From the NCBI RefSeq assembly GCF_900104155.1, contig NZ_FMYB01000018.1, forward strand, positions 1-64,000: a DNA stretch of 64,000 nucleotides, given 5' to 3'. This document shows positions 17,509 to 27,978 of this stretch, one piece after another. Within the stretch, counting starts at the first letter, position 1. Every line of letters begins with the position of its first letter. A model generated the notes under the pieces. The model saw only the letters and a list, made by a program, of their open reading frames with translations. It made no database searches and had not been told where the DNA came from. The position numbers and the translations under genes are program-made. The stretch comes from Butyrivibrio sp. INlla16. Lineage in GTDB: Bacteria; Bacillota; Clostridia; Lachnospirales; Lachnospiraceae.

Positions 17509-18531
17509 TCAGATGGCATTGGTAATCTTACGAATTTCATCCCACTCAAGACTATTCAGATAGATTTTTATCGAAGATATCTTCTTATAGTCTTCAGGCT
17601 TTAAAGCACGTTTCATAAGAGAATCCACTATTGACTGAACTATATCAAAGTCTTCTTCTATAGCAAACTCTCTTATTGCCATAAGTGCATCCTGGACCTC
17701 CTCATCAGATATTTCTTCCTTCTCCTCCTCTTTTGTCCGATCCAAAAGTGCTTTCTCATGCCTTCTGCATTCTTCAATAAAAGCGATATGATTATTCTTT
17801 ATAAACTCAATGTTATTTTCATTCGCTGCTTTTTCCATCTCTAAGGCCTTAGCTGATAAAGTCATACATCCTATTATTCTGGATGTACTTTTAAGCCCGT
17901 GAGCTTTAATCGTATAATTCTCTATGTCACCTTCTGCAAAACACTTTTCAAGTATTTCAATATTATTCGAAATATGTCTTATAAAAATATCGATTGATGA
18001 AAGATATGCCTCGGCAGAAGCACAGTTTTTTATCCCCTCCCGGGCATCGATCAGCGGTTCTTCAATTATCCATTCGGGAAGTTTTTCAAGTTCCCGGTCT
18101 ATAAATTCATTGTCCTTTGGATCTGTTTTTGAAATATCTGCATTATCAGTATCGGAGATGATCTTACCGGCTGCATTGTCAAAAACTCTGTTTACTCTTG
18201 AAAGAAGTTCATCGGCCCTGACCGGTTTTTTAATATAATCGGCCGCGCCCATTTCAAGTCCTTTATTCTCGCTCTCTTTACTGTCATCGGAAGTAAGAAA
18301 AATAAACGGAACATTCACTCCTGCCTTGGACTTTATCAATCTCTGCAATTCATAGCCTGACATAGAAGGCATCTTAATATCCGAGATAACCATATCCGGA
18401 AGGTTTCTGACAAACAATTCAACAGCCGCTTCTCCGGAATCAACCAGGATAGTCTCATAATCATTCTTAAGTGCACGATCCGCTATCTTCAGCATCATAA
18501 GTTCATCGTCAACTATCAGTATCTTCTTCAC
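17509..18531 (-). CDS. response regulator with receiver and HPt domains
   Basis: A 340-residue protein. Receiver at 1-120: LIVDDE (Asp8/Asp9), phospho-acceptor Asp51 in MVISDIKMP, Thr80 in FIFLTSDD and Lys in YIKKP. A linker leads to an HPt domain at about 165-260 with the phospho-accepting His211 in IKAHGLKSTSRIIG. The C-terminal 80 residues are acidic and helical, similar to the tail of other Lachnospiraceae REC-HPt proteins. The start is GTG at 18531 after GGAGGTTCGAA. It probably relays phosphate between an unlinked hybrid kinase and its partner downstream, 10 nt away. Confidence 0.88.
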   Translation of the reverse strand: MKKILIVDDELMMLKIADRALKNDYETILVDSGEAAVELFVRNLPDMVISDIKMPSMSGYELQRLIKSKAGVNVPFIFLTSDDSKESENKGLEMGAADYIKKPVRADELLSRVNRVFDNAAGKIISDTDNADISKTDPKDNEFIDRELEKLPEWIIEEPLIDAREGIKNCASAEAYLSSIDIFIRHISNNIEILEKCFAEGDIENYTIKAHGLKSTSRIIGCMTLSAKALEMEKAANENNIEFIKNNHIAFIEECRRHEKALLDRTKEEEKEEISDEEVQDALMAIREFAIEEDFDIVQSIVDSLMKRALKPEDYKKISSIKIYLNSLEWDEIRKITNAI

Positions 18532-18719
18532 TTCGAACCTCCAAGTTTGCTCTCACCAAGACACCATCGTCTAACTGAGCTTACAGGAAAATCATTTTCC
18601 GCGGATGCCCCCACTGTGTACATAGAATCCCTACATTACAAATATTTTAGCTTTATATGAACAAAAAAACTATTAACTGCATATTAAATATGTACCAATA
18701 TAATGAATTTGCTGTAAAT

Positions 18720-18767
18720 CAAAAAGGAAGACAATCTGTTTCGAATAAATCGATAGACTGTCTTCCT
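18720..18767 (-). terminator. groESL terminator
   Basis: Arms AGGAAGACA (18725-18733) and TGTCTTCCT (18759-18767); on the minus strand the stem is followed by a T run (TTTTTGATTT). It lies 60 nt past the groEL stop. The remaining gap 18532-18719 shows no gene. Confidence 0.75.
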
Positions 18768-18829
18768 ATATTTTTTAGATAATGCGATCCATATCTAATT
18801 TAACATTATGGTTGATTCATCCTTATGGA

Positions 18830-20760
<1,931 letters not shown>

Positions 20761-20805
20761 TTTTTTGCCTCCTTATATCTTCAACATATTATTGACTTTT
20801 TATTG

Positions 20806-20832
20806 TTAGCACTCATATGATTCGAGTGCTAA
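20806..20832. promoter_or_regulatory. CIRCE operator (HrcA binding site)
   Basis: Perfect match to the consensus TTAGCACTC-N9-GAGTGCTAA, with arms 20806-20814 and 20824-20832. It lies between the groES promoter and its start codon and would be bound by the HrcA repressor, which is encoded elsewhere. Confidence 0.98.
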
Positions 20833-20844
20833 TCATCAAGAAAT

Positions 20845-20872
20845 ATATTACCACACACGATAAAAAATGCAA
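20845..20872 (-). promoter_or_regulatory. groESL promoter
   Basis: On the minus strand TTGCAT (20867-20872), a 16-nt spacer and TAATAT (20845-20850), with CIRCE starting 12 nt after the -10. Confidence 0.75.
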
Positions 20873-20915
20873 TACCCACATGTGAATATTTGCAGAAATG
20901 CAAAGAAATAGTGTT

Positions 20916-21812
20916 TTAATTATTATGCTTTGGGCGCGGGATATCCTTGCCCGACAGATCCACATAGTTTTCCTTAAGAGCCTCTGCCCAATACTGCTCT
21001 GGTATTGCCGGCCATCTTACCATTCCCCTGTCCTCCTCGCAAAGCTTCATCGCCTGTAGAAGGATGGATTCGCTTAGATCCACACCGGTTCTGATTGTAT
21101 GCATAGTTATTGCTGCCCATGCAGGCGCATATTCCACAAGACCGCTTGACTGAAATTCCTTAAGTATTTCATGCCTGTCATATTTTACCTGTACCAGTTC
21201 TTCCTCCCAACCGGTTTTACCGCTGTGGATAATGGCGAACTCAGCATAGCAGTTCTTATTTCTGGGAAGTCCCATAGCTCCGGGATTCACCGCTCTTTTC
21301 TCTCTGTATAAAAAGCACTCCTGTACATGAGTATGTGCATGCAGGAGCATGTTTGTCTTTATTTTATTAAGTGTTCTCTTAGTGTTTCTCTTATTTCCGA
21401 ATAGAAGTTCTGACGCATTTGTCGGTGAACCGTGACAATATTCAAAGCCTGCTGAGCCTTTCGGATTCCATATTCCGTAAATCGGAAGTTCCTCAAACAG
21501 CTTAAAATCCTTCTCTGTCAATTGCTCATAAGTGTACAAAAGAGCGCCGCTTCCTGAACCCTTCATCCAGCCGTTCTCACCGGATTTTCTGTAATTCAGC
21601 ATGCTTTCCTCGCGATTTCCGCGAACAGTATAGCACGTGAAATACTGTCTGAGCACATATATGAGATCCATTGTCTTTCTTACGCCCGGGCAATCCGAAA
21701 TATAATCTCCAAGTAAAATGTAATTAGTTATCCCCTTCCCCATGCAATAATCTATACAGGCCTGAAGGGCTGAGTGATTTCCATGAATATCACCGAATAC
21801 TGCAATATCCAA
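20916..21812 (-). CDS. calcineurin-like metallophosphoesterase
   Basis: A 298-residue phosphoesterase of the YfcE/DNA-repair type fold. Metal and catalytic motifs in order: GDIHGNHSAL, LLGDYISDCPG, VRGNREESML, CHGSPTN and LLHAHTHVQECF. The last 90 residues (after VNPGAMGLPRN) are an extra region with Trp-rich helices. The start is taken as the TTG at 21812 because GGAG lies 6 nt before it, giving MDIAVFGDIHGNH; an earlier TTG at 21824 overlaps that site. The substrate is unknown. It is divergent from the small gene at 21943. Confidence 0.86.
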   Translation of the reverse strand: MDIAVFGDIHGNHSALQACIDYCMGKGITNYILLGDYISDCPGVRKTMDLIYVLRQYFTCYTVRGNREESMLNYRKSGENGWMKGSGSGALLYTYEQLTEKDFKLFEELPIYGIWNPKGSAGFEYCHGSPTNASELLFGNKRNTKRTLNKIKTNMLLHAHTHVQECFLYREKRAVNPGAMGLPRNKNCYAEFAIIHSGKTGWEEELVQVKYDRHEILKEFQSSGLVEYAPAWAAITMHTIRTGVDLSESILLQAMKLCEEDRGMVRWPAIPEQYWAEALKENYVDLSGKDIPRPKHNN

Positions 21813-21942
21813 TAGTTTCTCCAATCTATTCTCAAGTTTTTTATATTTTTATAATAAGTAGTTAATAGTCAAAAAATAACCTCTGTGCGAAAATATATTC
21901 ATAAGTTGGTTCAATAATCGCATCTTCGAATGGAGGTTAATT

Positions 21943-22242
21943 ATGGCAGACAATCGTGAAGATTTAATCCGTTCTCTGGCAGGTGTCATGGGCATGAGTG
22001 GAGAAGCAAAGAAGAAAGATTCTCACTTTGACCCCTCAACCGGTACACTTTATTGCGGAAGTAAAGTCTTTTCGCAAAGTGATATTGCCGAGGCAAAGAA
22101 ATTCTGTGAAACCAACATGAAAAAGATGGCTGATATAGGCGACAATGCCGCAATGTATTATGAAATTGCCGCATCTGCCGTTGAACTTCTTGAGCAGGAC
22201 AGTGTTAAAAACGGCGGAAAAGTTGTTGTTAAAGATTTATGA
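21943..22242 (+). CDS. hypothetical small protein
   Basis: A 99-residue soluble protein, not recognised. The charged N-terminal part (NREDLIRSLAGVMGMSGEAK) is followed by STGTLYCGSKVFSQSDIAEA and a helical C-terminus. A strong GGAGGTTAATT precedes the ATG, and an intergenic repeat with hairpins follows the stop codon at once, which supports a real transcription unit. No signal peptide or TM segment. Function unknown. Confidence 0.75.
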   Translation: MADNREDLIRSLAGVMGMSGEAKKKDSHFDPSTGTLYCGSKVFSQSDIAEAKKFCETNMKKMADIGDNAAMYYEIAASAVELLEQDSVKNGGKVVVKDL

Positions 22243-22248
22243 GGTGAC

Positions 22249-22369
22249 CCCCATCCGTCAGCTTCGCTGCCACCTTCCCCCATGGGGGGGAAGGCTTTTT
22301 TATATCACCATCACCTCCCTTGGGGAAAGGCTTTTTTATATCACTATCACCTCCCTTGGGGGAAGGCAT
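22249..22369. repeat. intergenic palindromic repeat, copy 3, with tandem half-copies
   Basis: A full copy (22249-22295) is followed by two further hairpin halves: TATCACCATCACCTCCCTTG with GGGAAAGGC, and TATCACTATCACCTCCCTTG with GGGGAAGGC, each followed by T runs. It sits between convergent genes and may act as a multiple terminator. Confidence 0.8.
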
Positions 22370-22375
22370 TTTTAT

Positions 22376-24787
22376 TTAATCAATTCTCAGTATTAATGTA
22401 AGGATATTCTTAGCTGCCTTGTTTAGTTCATCTCGTGTGATGGCGCCTTTTTCAAGAGCAGCTATTATTCTGTCCGGATATCCGCATCCCATCTTCATAT
22501 CATTTCCGGCCTTACATTCTTTATAATTCTCGCCGTGGGTCCACCAGTCGGTAGTAACCATACCATCAAAGCCCCATTCTCCGCGAAGAATTCCATTTAT
22601 CATATCCTCGTTTTCCGAAGCGCGTCTTCCATTTATGATATTGTAGGATGTCATTATGCTCCAGGGATGAGCCTCTTTAACAACAATTTCAAAACCCTTT
22701 AAGTAAATCTCACGAATTGCCCTCTCAGATGCTCTTGAATCACTGTCCTTTCTATTGGTCTCTTTATTATTCAGAGCAAAATGCTTTATTGTTGCAGCAA
22801 TATGGTTACTCTGAATTCCACGTACCATTCCGGCAGCCATCTTTCCGGTGAGTAGCGGGTCTTCCGAATAATACTCAAAGTTTCTTCCGCAAAGAGGAGA
22901 TCTGTGGATGTTCATGGCAGGTGTCAGCCATACTCCGATATTATTCTCCTTAACCTCTTCTCCACCGGCAATTCCAACCTTCGTTGCCACTTCCGGATCC
23001 CAGGTACATGCAAGAAGAGTTGCGCAAGGGAAAGCTGTTGTCTTTACCCCAACATGAGGCTGAATTCTAAGACCGGCAGGTCCGTCAGCTGTCATAACAT
23101 TAGGTATCCCAAATTCATTATTATTTCCGTATCCAAAGGTATTGGCTACGCCTGTGTTTGGTTGTCCTCCTACAAGCCATGCCAAATCCTCATCCGATAA
23201 TCCTTCTATGAATTTATCAATAGAAATTTTTCCTGTGAAAACATCAATAAGCTGACGCTTGTCTGCAGGCTTATAACGATTCACAGACTTTTCAGGTCTA
23301 ATTGCAGGTGACATACCTTCCAATTCATCTTCGGAAAGAGGTGTAAGCTCATTCTCATTATATTTAGAAGCATCTCCCTGCTCTAACATTTCATATGTAC
23401 CGTCCGCAAGAAGTCTCTTCTTTAAAGCAACAGGAGCCATCTTCTGGGTGAGCTGGCACACAATCTTATTATCATCAAGGACATATTCCTGCTCAGCAGA
23501 TCTTGCATTTCTTACATCTGTCCCTACAAAAAATTTATATCTTCCCTTTTCGAGGACGTAAGCAGACTTCTGAATCTTTCCAAGGTCATCATAGGATGCA
23601 AAAACATCAACAGGAAATTCAACTACTACCCTCTGTGTCTGTCCGGGTTCAAGTAAAGCAGTCTTTTTAAAACCTACAAGTGTTTTCTCAGGTTTTCCGA
23701 GCTTGCCCTGCGGCGACGAAACATAGATCTGAACCACTTCTTTTCCTGCATATTGACCATTGTTTGTCACATTTGCCTTCACAGTGATTATGCCGTCGTC
23801 TTCTCTTATTTTGACGCGGCTTACGCTAAAGTCTGTGTATGAAAGACCATATCCGAAGGGATATATTACCTTATCGGATGCATCCTTGATTGTCTCAAAA
23901 TATCTATAGCCTACATAGATATCCTCTTCGTATTCAACATAATCATCAGAATCATGGAAATGTTCTGTTCCCGGATAATCAGAGAGGTTCCTCGCAAAGG
24001 TATCCGCCAGTTTACCACTGGGATTCCCAAGTCCACATAAAAGCTCAGCTGTAGCAAGGCCGCCTTCCATGCCGCCCTGCCATGCGATAAGAGCAGCGTC
24101 TATGTCCTTGCTGTCTTTAATCCATGAAACATCAAACATGCCGCCGATATTCAATACTATAACAGTTTTCTCGAAAGCCTTACTTACAGAATTTACTAAC
24201 TCTTCTTCAGCCTTTGAAAGATAAAAATCACCTCTTTCAAAAATGCCATTAGTCATATCTATAAGGGGCTGATCCACTCCCTTAAAAGTGCGATCGATTA
24301 CCTTATCACTCTTTCTGTCCCAACCTTCACCCGAATATCTGCTGATTGAAATAATTGCAGTATCAGTAAACGCTTTTGCCTTAGTCAGAATATCCTCAGG
24401 AAGCGTGGGCTCTGCTATAAGTCCCGGCATCTTGCCTTCCTTATATAATCCTTTTACATAATCCTCATAAAAATCAATAGAATCTTCGAAAAGAGAAACC
24501 CTCGCTCCAAGTTTCTTAAATCCCTCAGCGAGGTTTGTAACGTAGGGAACGGTAACATCACCTGATCCGCCGCCTCCCTTTACATAATCTATCGTTGCTT
24601 TTCCAAAAAGAGCGACCTTTTGTCCTCTTGCAAGAGGCAGTATACTCTTTTCATTTTTTAAAAGAACCATACCTTCTTTTGCAGCATTCTTAGAAATCGC
24701 TATATGCTCAGCAGAAGCAGTAACCTTATTCCCATCCTCTCCTAAAGGAAGATTCGGATGATACATTATTCTGGACCATTTTCCCAT
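22376..24787 (-). CDS. beta-glucosidase, GH3, reversed domain order
   Basis: An 803-residue GH3 enzyme (hydrolysis of beta-glucosides, including cellobiose) with no signal peptide, so cytoplasmic. The domain normally second in GH3 comes first (AAKEGMVLLKNEKSILPL, YVKGGGGSGDV), then an Fn3-like domain (GYGLSYTDFSVSRVKIRE onward), and the catalytic barrel comes last: MTADGPAGLRIQP, GVWLTPAMNIHRSPLCGRNF, YYSEDPLLTGKM, TIKHFALNNKE and VTTDWW with the nucleophile Asp at about 747. This order is known from rumen Butyrivibrio and Ruminococcus enzymes. The start at 24787 has GGAGG 8 nt upstream; the earlier ATG at 24850 lacks one. Confidence 0.95.
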   Translation of the reverse strand: MGKWSRIMYHPNLPLGEDGNKVTASAEHIAISKNAAKEGMVLLKNEKSILPLARGQKVALFGKATIDYVKGGGGSGDVTVPYVTNLAEGFKKLGARVSLFEDSIDFYEDYVKGLYKEGKMPGLIAEPTLPEDILTKAKAFTDTAIISISRYSGEGWDRKSDKVIDRTFKGVDQPLIDMTNGIFERGDFYLSKAEEELVNSVSKAFEKTVIVLNIGGMFDVSWIKDSKDIDAALIAWQGGMEGGLATAELLCGLGNPSGKLADTFARNLSDYPGTEHFHDSDDYVEYEEDIYVGYRYFETIKDASDKVIYPFGYGLSYTDFSVSRVKIREDDGIITVKANVTNNGQYAGKEVVQIYVSSPQGKLGKPEKTLVGFKKTALLEPGQTQRVVVEFPVDVFASYDDLGKIQKSAYVLEKGRYKFFVGTDVRNARSAEQEYVLDDNKIVCQLTQKMAPVALKKRLLADGTYEMLEQGDASKYNENELTPLSEDELEGMSPAIRPEKSVNRYKPADKRQLIDVFTGKISIDKFIEGLSDEDLAWLVGGQPNTGVANTFGYGNNNEFGIPNVMTADGPAGLRIQPHVGVKTTAFPCATLLACTWDPEVATKVGIAGGEEVKENNIGVWLTPAMNIHRSPLCGRNFEYYSEDPLLTGKMAAGMVRGIQSNHIAATIKHFALNNKETNRKDSDSRASERAIREIYLKGFEIVVKEAHPWSIMTSYNIINGRRASENEDMINGILRGEWGFDGMVTTDWWTHGENYKECKAGNDMKMGCGYPDRIIAALEKGAITRDELNKAAKNILTLILRID

Positions 24788-24875
24788 TGCCATAACCTCC
24801 ATAAGCTTTTCATAAAAAGTATATATGCAATTATTATAGCTGTATTTCACGTATGTTTAAATACACATTTACAAC

Positions 24876-24917
24876 TAAAAAAAGATTCCCCTCTTGCATT
24901 AAACAAAAGGGGAATCT
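24876..24917 (-). terminator. terminator after the small membrane-protein gene
   Basis: Arms AGATTCCCCT (24883-24892) and AGGGGAATCT (24908-24917) form a 10-bp stem, with a T run on the minus strand. It lies 8 nt after the TAA at 24926 that ends the reading frame beyond the amber codon. Confidence 0.85.
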
Positions 24918-24997
24918 CTTATTTTTTACTCATTCACACCGAGAATCTTGCTTTTAATCAACCACCACCAAAAAGAAATAATTAACCCTAGACCACC

Positions 24998-25207
24998 CTA
25001 GCCTGCAATTAAGAAGGTTGGAACCGTTCTATAAGTAATACCAATACAATTCAGAAGCAACCAAAGTACGCCAAACACAGCTATGAATATGCAATGATAT
25101 ACAAAAGATGTTTTCAGTTTTGATTCTCTTATCATTTCCCACGAAATTTGTGGACAATCCCTCAGCTTATTTAATACTTCTCTTTCGTGTTCCGTCATGT
25201 CTACCAT
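24998..25207 (-). CDS. small membrane protein, interrupted by an amber codon
   Basis: A 69-residue product as read: a soluble helix (HEREVLNKLRDCPQISWEMI) then a TM segment (YHCIFIAVFGVLWLLLNCIG). The TAG at 24998 stops it, but the same frame stays open for another 23 codons to a TAA at 24926 and encodes a second TM-like segment (GGLGLIISFWWWLIKSK). The ancestral protein was probably about 92 residues with two TM helices. The start is the ATG at 25207, 9 nt after GGGG; a TTG at 25222 is less likely. Family not recognised. Confidence 0.6.
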   Translation of the reverse strand: MVDMTEHEREVLNKLRDCPQISWEMIRESKLKTSFVYHCIFIAVFGVLWLLLNCIGITYRTVPTFLIAG

Positions 25208-25395
25208 AGTATTATTCCCCAAAGATGATTATATTTCGGTAACTGAGCACGTCACCTTCATAGAAATATTCTTTGTTAGCTACAGGCTAGTCTTTCATTT
25301 CTTTATACCTAGAAGTATAACTTGACCACGAATGCGCCTCAATATTATTATTGTATTATATATAGTACATTTTTAAGATGCGAGGTGACAGGCGG

Positions 25396-26220
25396 ATGCT
25401 ACGTTCTTTTCAATATAAGAAAAACGAATATGACGCTATTCCTTTAAAGCTGGTATTACTGGGCGCCGACCATGATCAGGAGCCTGTTTATAGAATGCAT
25501 GGAATTAATCTAAACCAGATTTTTTTCTGCAAAGAAGGGCAAGGGGAGCTAATACTTGATAACCGTAAATACGTTATTGACAAGGGACAATGCTTTATTA
25601 TTTTTAGCAACACCCCTCATGAGTATCACAGCACAGGTGGAAAATGGATTTTAGATATTGTGGGATTTAATGGCAGTATCGTTCCTCTGCTATTTCGTGC
25701 ACTAAAGATTAACTCCTCAGGCGCCTACCTGTTAAGCAACCGTGAAATGATTGACGCTCATCATAAAAAGCTAATAGAAATTGCTGAGCAAAACAGCCGC
25801 CATAAGCATATGCTTCTATCACAGGAAACCTACGCGCTTATTACCGATTTATCATTCTGCCTGACTCACATCGCATCAGGCTCTGCCGACTATGGTAACC
25901 CCACCATCACTCAAACAATAGAATATTTAGAGACCCACTATGGAGAGGATATTTCACTGGATACCCTGGCTCAAATCACATCTAGAACCCCAGAGTATCT
26001 TTGCAGTATTTTCAAAGAGCATACGGGACTTACGATAGTAAAATATTTAAATTGCATTCGACTACTGCATGCCCAGATTCTACTGGTACAGGAGCCCTCT
26101 ATGTCTATCAAAGAAATCGCTGAAAAATGTGGCTACAGCAGCGCCAGCTATTTCGGAAAAGTATTTTTCAAACAGTACAAACTAACTCCTAATCAATATC
26201 GCATGAGCCACATTATGTAA
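25396..26220 (+). CDS. AraC family transcriptional regulator
   Basis: A 274-residue regulator. The N-terminal half is a cupin-like sugar-sensing domain (INLNQIFFCKEGQGELILDN, CFIIFSNTPHEYHSTGGKW). The C-terminal 100 residues carry two HTH motifs: EDISLDTLAQITSRTPEYLC with SIFKEHTGLT, and MSIKEIAEKCGYSSASYFGK with VFFKQYKLTPNQYR, the AraC signature. The start at 25396 follows GAGGTG at 8 nt; an ATG at 25378 precedes the ribosome binding site. It is 145 nt upstream of a GH35-like gene in the same direction and probably controls it. Neither gene uses CCG for proline. Confidence 0.92.
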   Translation: MLRSFQYKKNEYDAIPLKLVLLGADHDQEPVYRMHGINLNQIFFCKEGQGELILDNRKYVIDKGQCFIIFSNTPHEYHSTGGKWILDIVGFNGSIVPLLFRALKINSSGAYLLSNREMIDAHHKKLIEIAEQNSRHKHMLLSQETYALITDLSFCLTHIASGSADYGNPTITQTIEYLETHYGEDISLDTLAQITSRTPEYLCSIFKEHTGLTIVKYLNCIRLLHAQILLVQEPSMSIKEIAEKCGYSSASYFGKVFFKQYKLTPNQYRMSHIM

Positions 26221-26365
26221 TTGCTCTACAATATCTTAATATTTTACCATAAAGGTTAGAGAATTAAGATTGAACCCCATGCCCTCTAGGTATTAAATTT
26301 ATATATAGATAAAAAAGAAATACCCACTGCAATGGCGCAGCTGGTTTATTAAGAGGGTTTAATAA

Positions 26366-27907
26366 ATGTGTAAATCAGAATTTAAAGTAGATGAAAAAGG
26401 GATTGGCACTCTACACGTTGATGGCAAGCCATTTTTCATGCACAGTGGAGAAATCCACAATTCCAGCGCATCTACATTACAGGAAATGGAAGAAAAAATC
26501 TGGCCTCAGGTTAGAGAGCTTAATCTCAACTCTTTAATCATCCCTATTTACTGGGAATGTATCGAGCCAGAGGAAGGCAAATACGACTTTACACTTGTTG
26601 ATGGAATTATTAATCAGGCACGTAAGGAAGGCAAAAAGCTTGTATTCCTTTGGTTTGGTCTTTGGAAAAATGCTGAATCAATGTACGTTCCAAGCTGGGT
26701 TAAGGTTGATTCTGAAAGATATTTTTTAGCTAAAAAGGTAAACGGTGACAAAATCAACACTATCTCACCACTTTGCCATGAGGCAATTGAAGCTGACAAA
26801 AAGACCTTTGCAGCAATTATGGCTCACATCAAATCAATCGATGAGAATGAATGCACAGTAATCGGCATGCAGGTAGAAAACGAAATCGGTCTACTTGGCA
26901 CTGCCAGAGATTATTCTGAAAAGGCTAATGAGCTTTTTGAGGCACAGGTTCCTGAGGAAATCGGAAAGCTTTATGATGTGACCTGTACCTGGAAGGAAGC
27001 CTTCAAGGATGATGCAGAGGAATTCTTTATGGCTTATCATTTTGCAAAGGCTGTTGAAGAAATCACTAAAGCAGGACAAAATGAATACAATCTGCCATGC
27101 TATGCTAACGCTTGGTTAAAGCAATATCCATGGATTGCCGGAACCTATCCATCAGGCGGCCCTAACAGAACTGTTCATAAAATCTGGAAGGCGATGGCTC
27201 CATCACTTTTCGCTTTGGCTCCAGATGTATATGTTCCATTTTGTGCAGACGTTATGGATGAATACGCCTACGAAGGCAATGCGCTCTTCATCCCTGAAAT
27301 CAGAAAGGATGCAGTTGCTTCTTCATACGCACTTTACGCACAGCTTCACCACAATGCAGTTTGCTTTTCACCATTTGGTATCGAAGAATTGGCACTTGAT
27401 CCTGAGCTCGTAGACAAGCCACCAATGGAAGTCATGATTGCCCTTAATATCGACCCATCTGCGTTTGATACAAGAGGAAGCAAGGAAGCCCTTGCAGCTA
27501 CTTATAAATTATTAGATGAGCTTGAGCCTTTATACTTACAGTACCGTGGCACCAATAAGCTTCAGTCATATGTTCGTCATGGGGAGTACGACTACGGCTG
27601 CCTTGTTCGCTGCAAAGAGTACGATTTCAAAGTTGGCTATTCTCCAAGAACATCTGGAAAGCCTCTTGGAAGCTTCTCTGTATTTGAGCTTGATGATAAC
27701 AAATTCTTACTAATTGGTCTGGAATGCTCAGTAAGCTTTGATGTTAAGACAGGTGAAAACAAACAAGCAGACATCCTAAGCCTTGAAGCAGGTCATATGG
27801 AAAATGGAAAATTCATTTCAGATAAGCGCTTAAACGGCGATGAAAAAATGGCACTTCACTTCGGAAGTATGCCTGGAGTATTTATGCTGGAGTTATATAA
27901 ATACTAA
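26366..27907 (+). CDS. GH35-type beta-galactosidase-like glycosidase
   Basis: A 513-residue TIM-barrel glycosidase of the GH35/GH42-like clan, with a DUF5597-like C-terminal part. Seen: FFMHSGEIHNSS, LNLNSLIIPIYWECIEPEEG with KYDF, KLVFLWFGLWKNA, VIGMQVENEIG (acid/base Glu) and NALFIPEIRKD (likely nucleophile Glu). No signal peptide, so it acts on an imported oligosaccharide, probably a beta-galactoside. It follows the AraC gene. GAGGG lies 8 nt before the ATG. All of its roughly 24 prolines use CCA, CCT or CCC; CCG is absent, unlike in neighbouring genes, which hints at a different origin. Confidence 0.87.
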   Translation: MCKSEFKVDEKGIGTLHVDGKPFFMHSGEIHNSSASTLQEMEEKIWPQVRELNLNSLIIPIYWECIEPEEGKYDFTLVDGIINQARKEGKKLVFLWFGLWKNAESMYVPSWVKVDSERYFLAKKVNGDKINTISPLCHEAIEADKKTFAAIMAHIKSIDENECTVIGMQVENEIGLLGTARDYSEKANELFEAQVPEEIGKLYDVTCTWKEAFKDDAEEFFMAYHFAKAVEEITKAGQNEYNLPCYANAWLKQYPWIAGTYPSGGPNRTVHKIWKAMAPSLFALAPDVYVPFCADVMDEYAYEGNALFIPEIRKDAVASSYALYAQLHHNAVCFSPFGIEELALDPELVDKPPMEVMIALNIDPSAFDTRGSKEALAATYKLLDELEPLYLQYRGTNKLQSYVRHGEYDYGCLVRCKEYDFKVGYSPRTSGKPLGSFSVFELDDNKFLLIGLECSVSFDVKTGENKQADILSLEAGHMENGKFISDKRLNGDEKMALHFGSMPGVFMLELYKY

Positions 27908-27918
27908 AATCTTTTATA

Positions 27919-27959
27919 CAAAAAACAGCTTGGCATTTTCATTTGCCAAGCTGTTTTTT
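27919..27959. terminator. bidirectional terminator
   Basis: Arms AAACAGCTTGGCA (27923-27935) and TGCCAAGCTGTTT (27944-27956) form a 13-bp perfect stem flanked by A and T runs, between the convergent GH35-like and ppdK genes. Confidence 0.93.
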
Positions 27960-27978
27960 AATTATTTCATTGCCCTCA

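Noticed and set aside
22249..22369. Tandem hairpins considered as a CRISPR array
   Set aside because: Units are about 35 nt apart with no unique spacers and belong to the intergenic repeat family; no cas genes are nearby.
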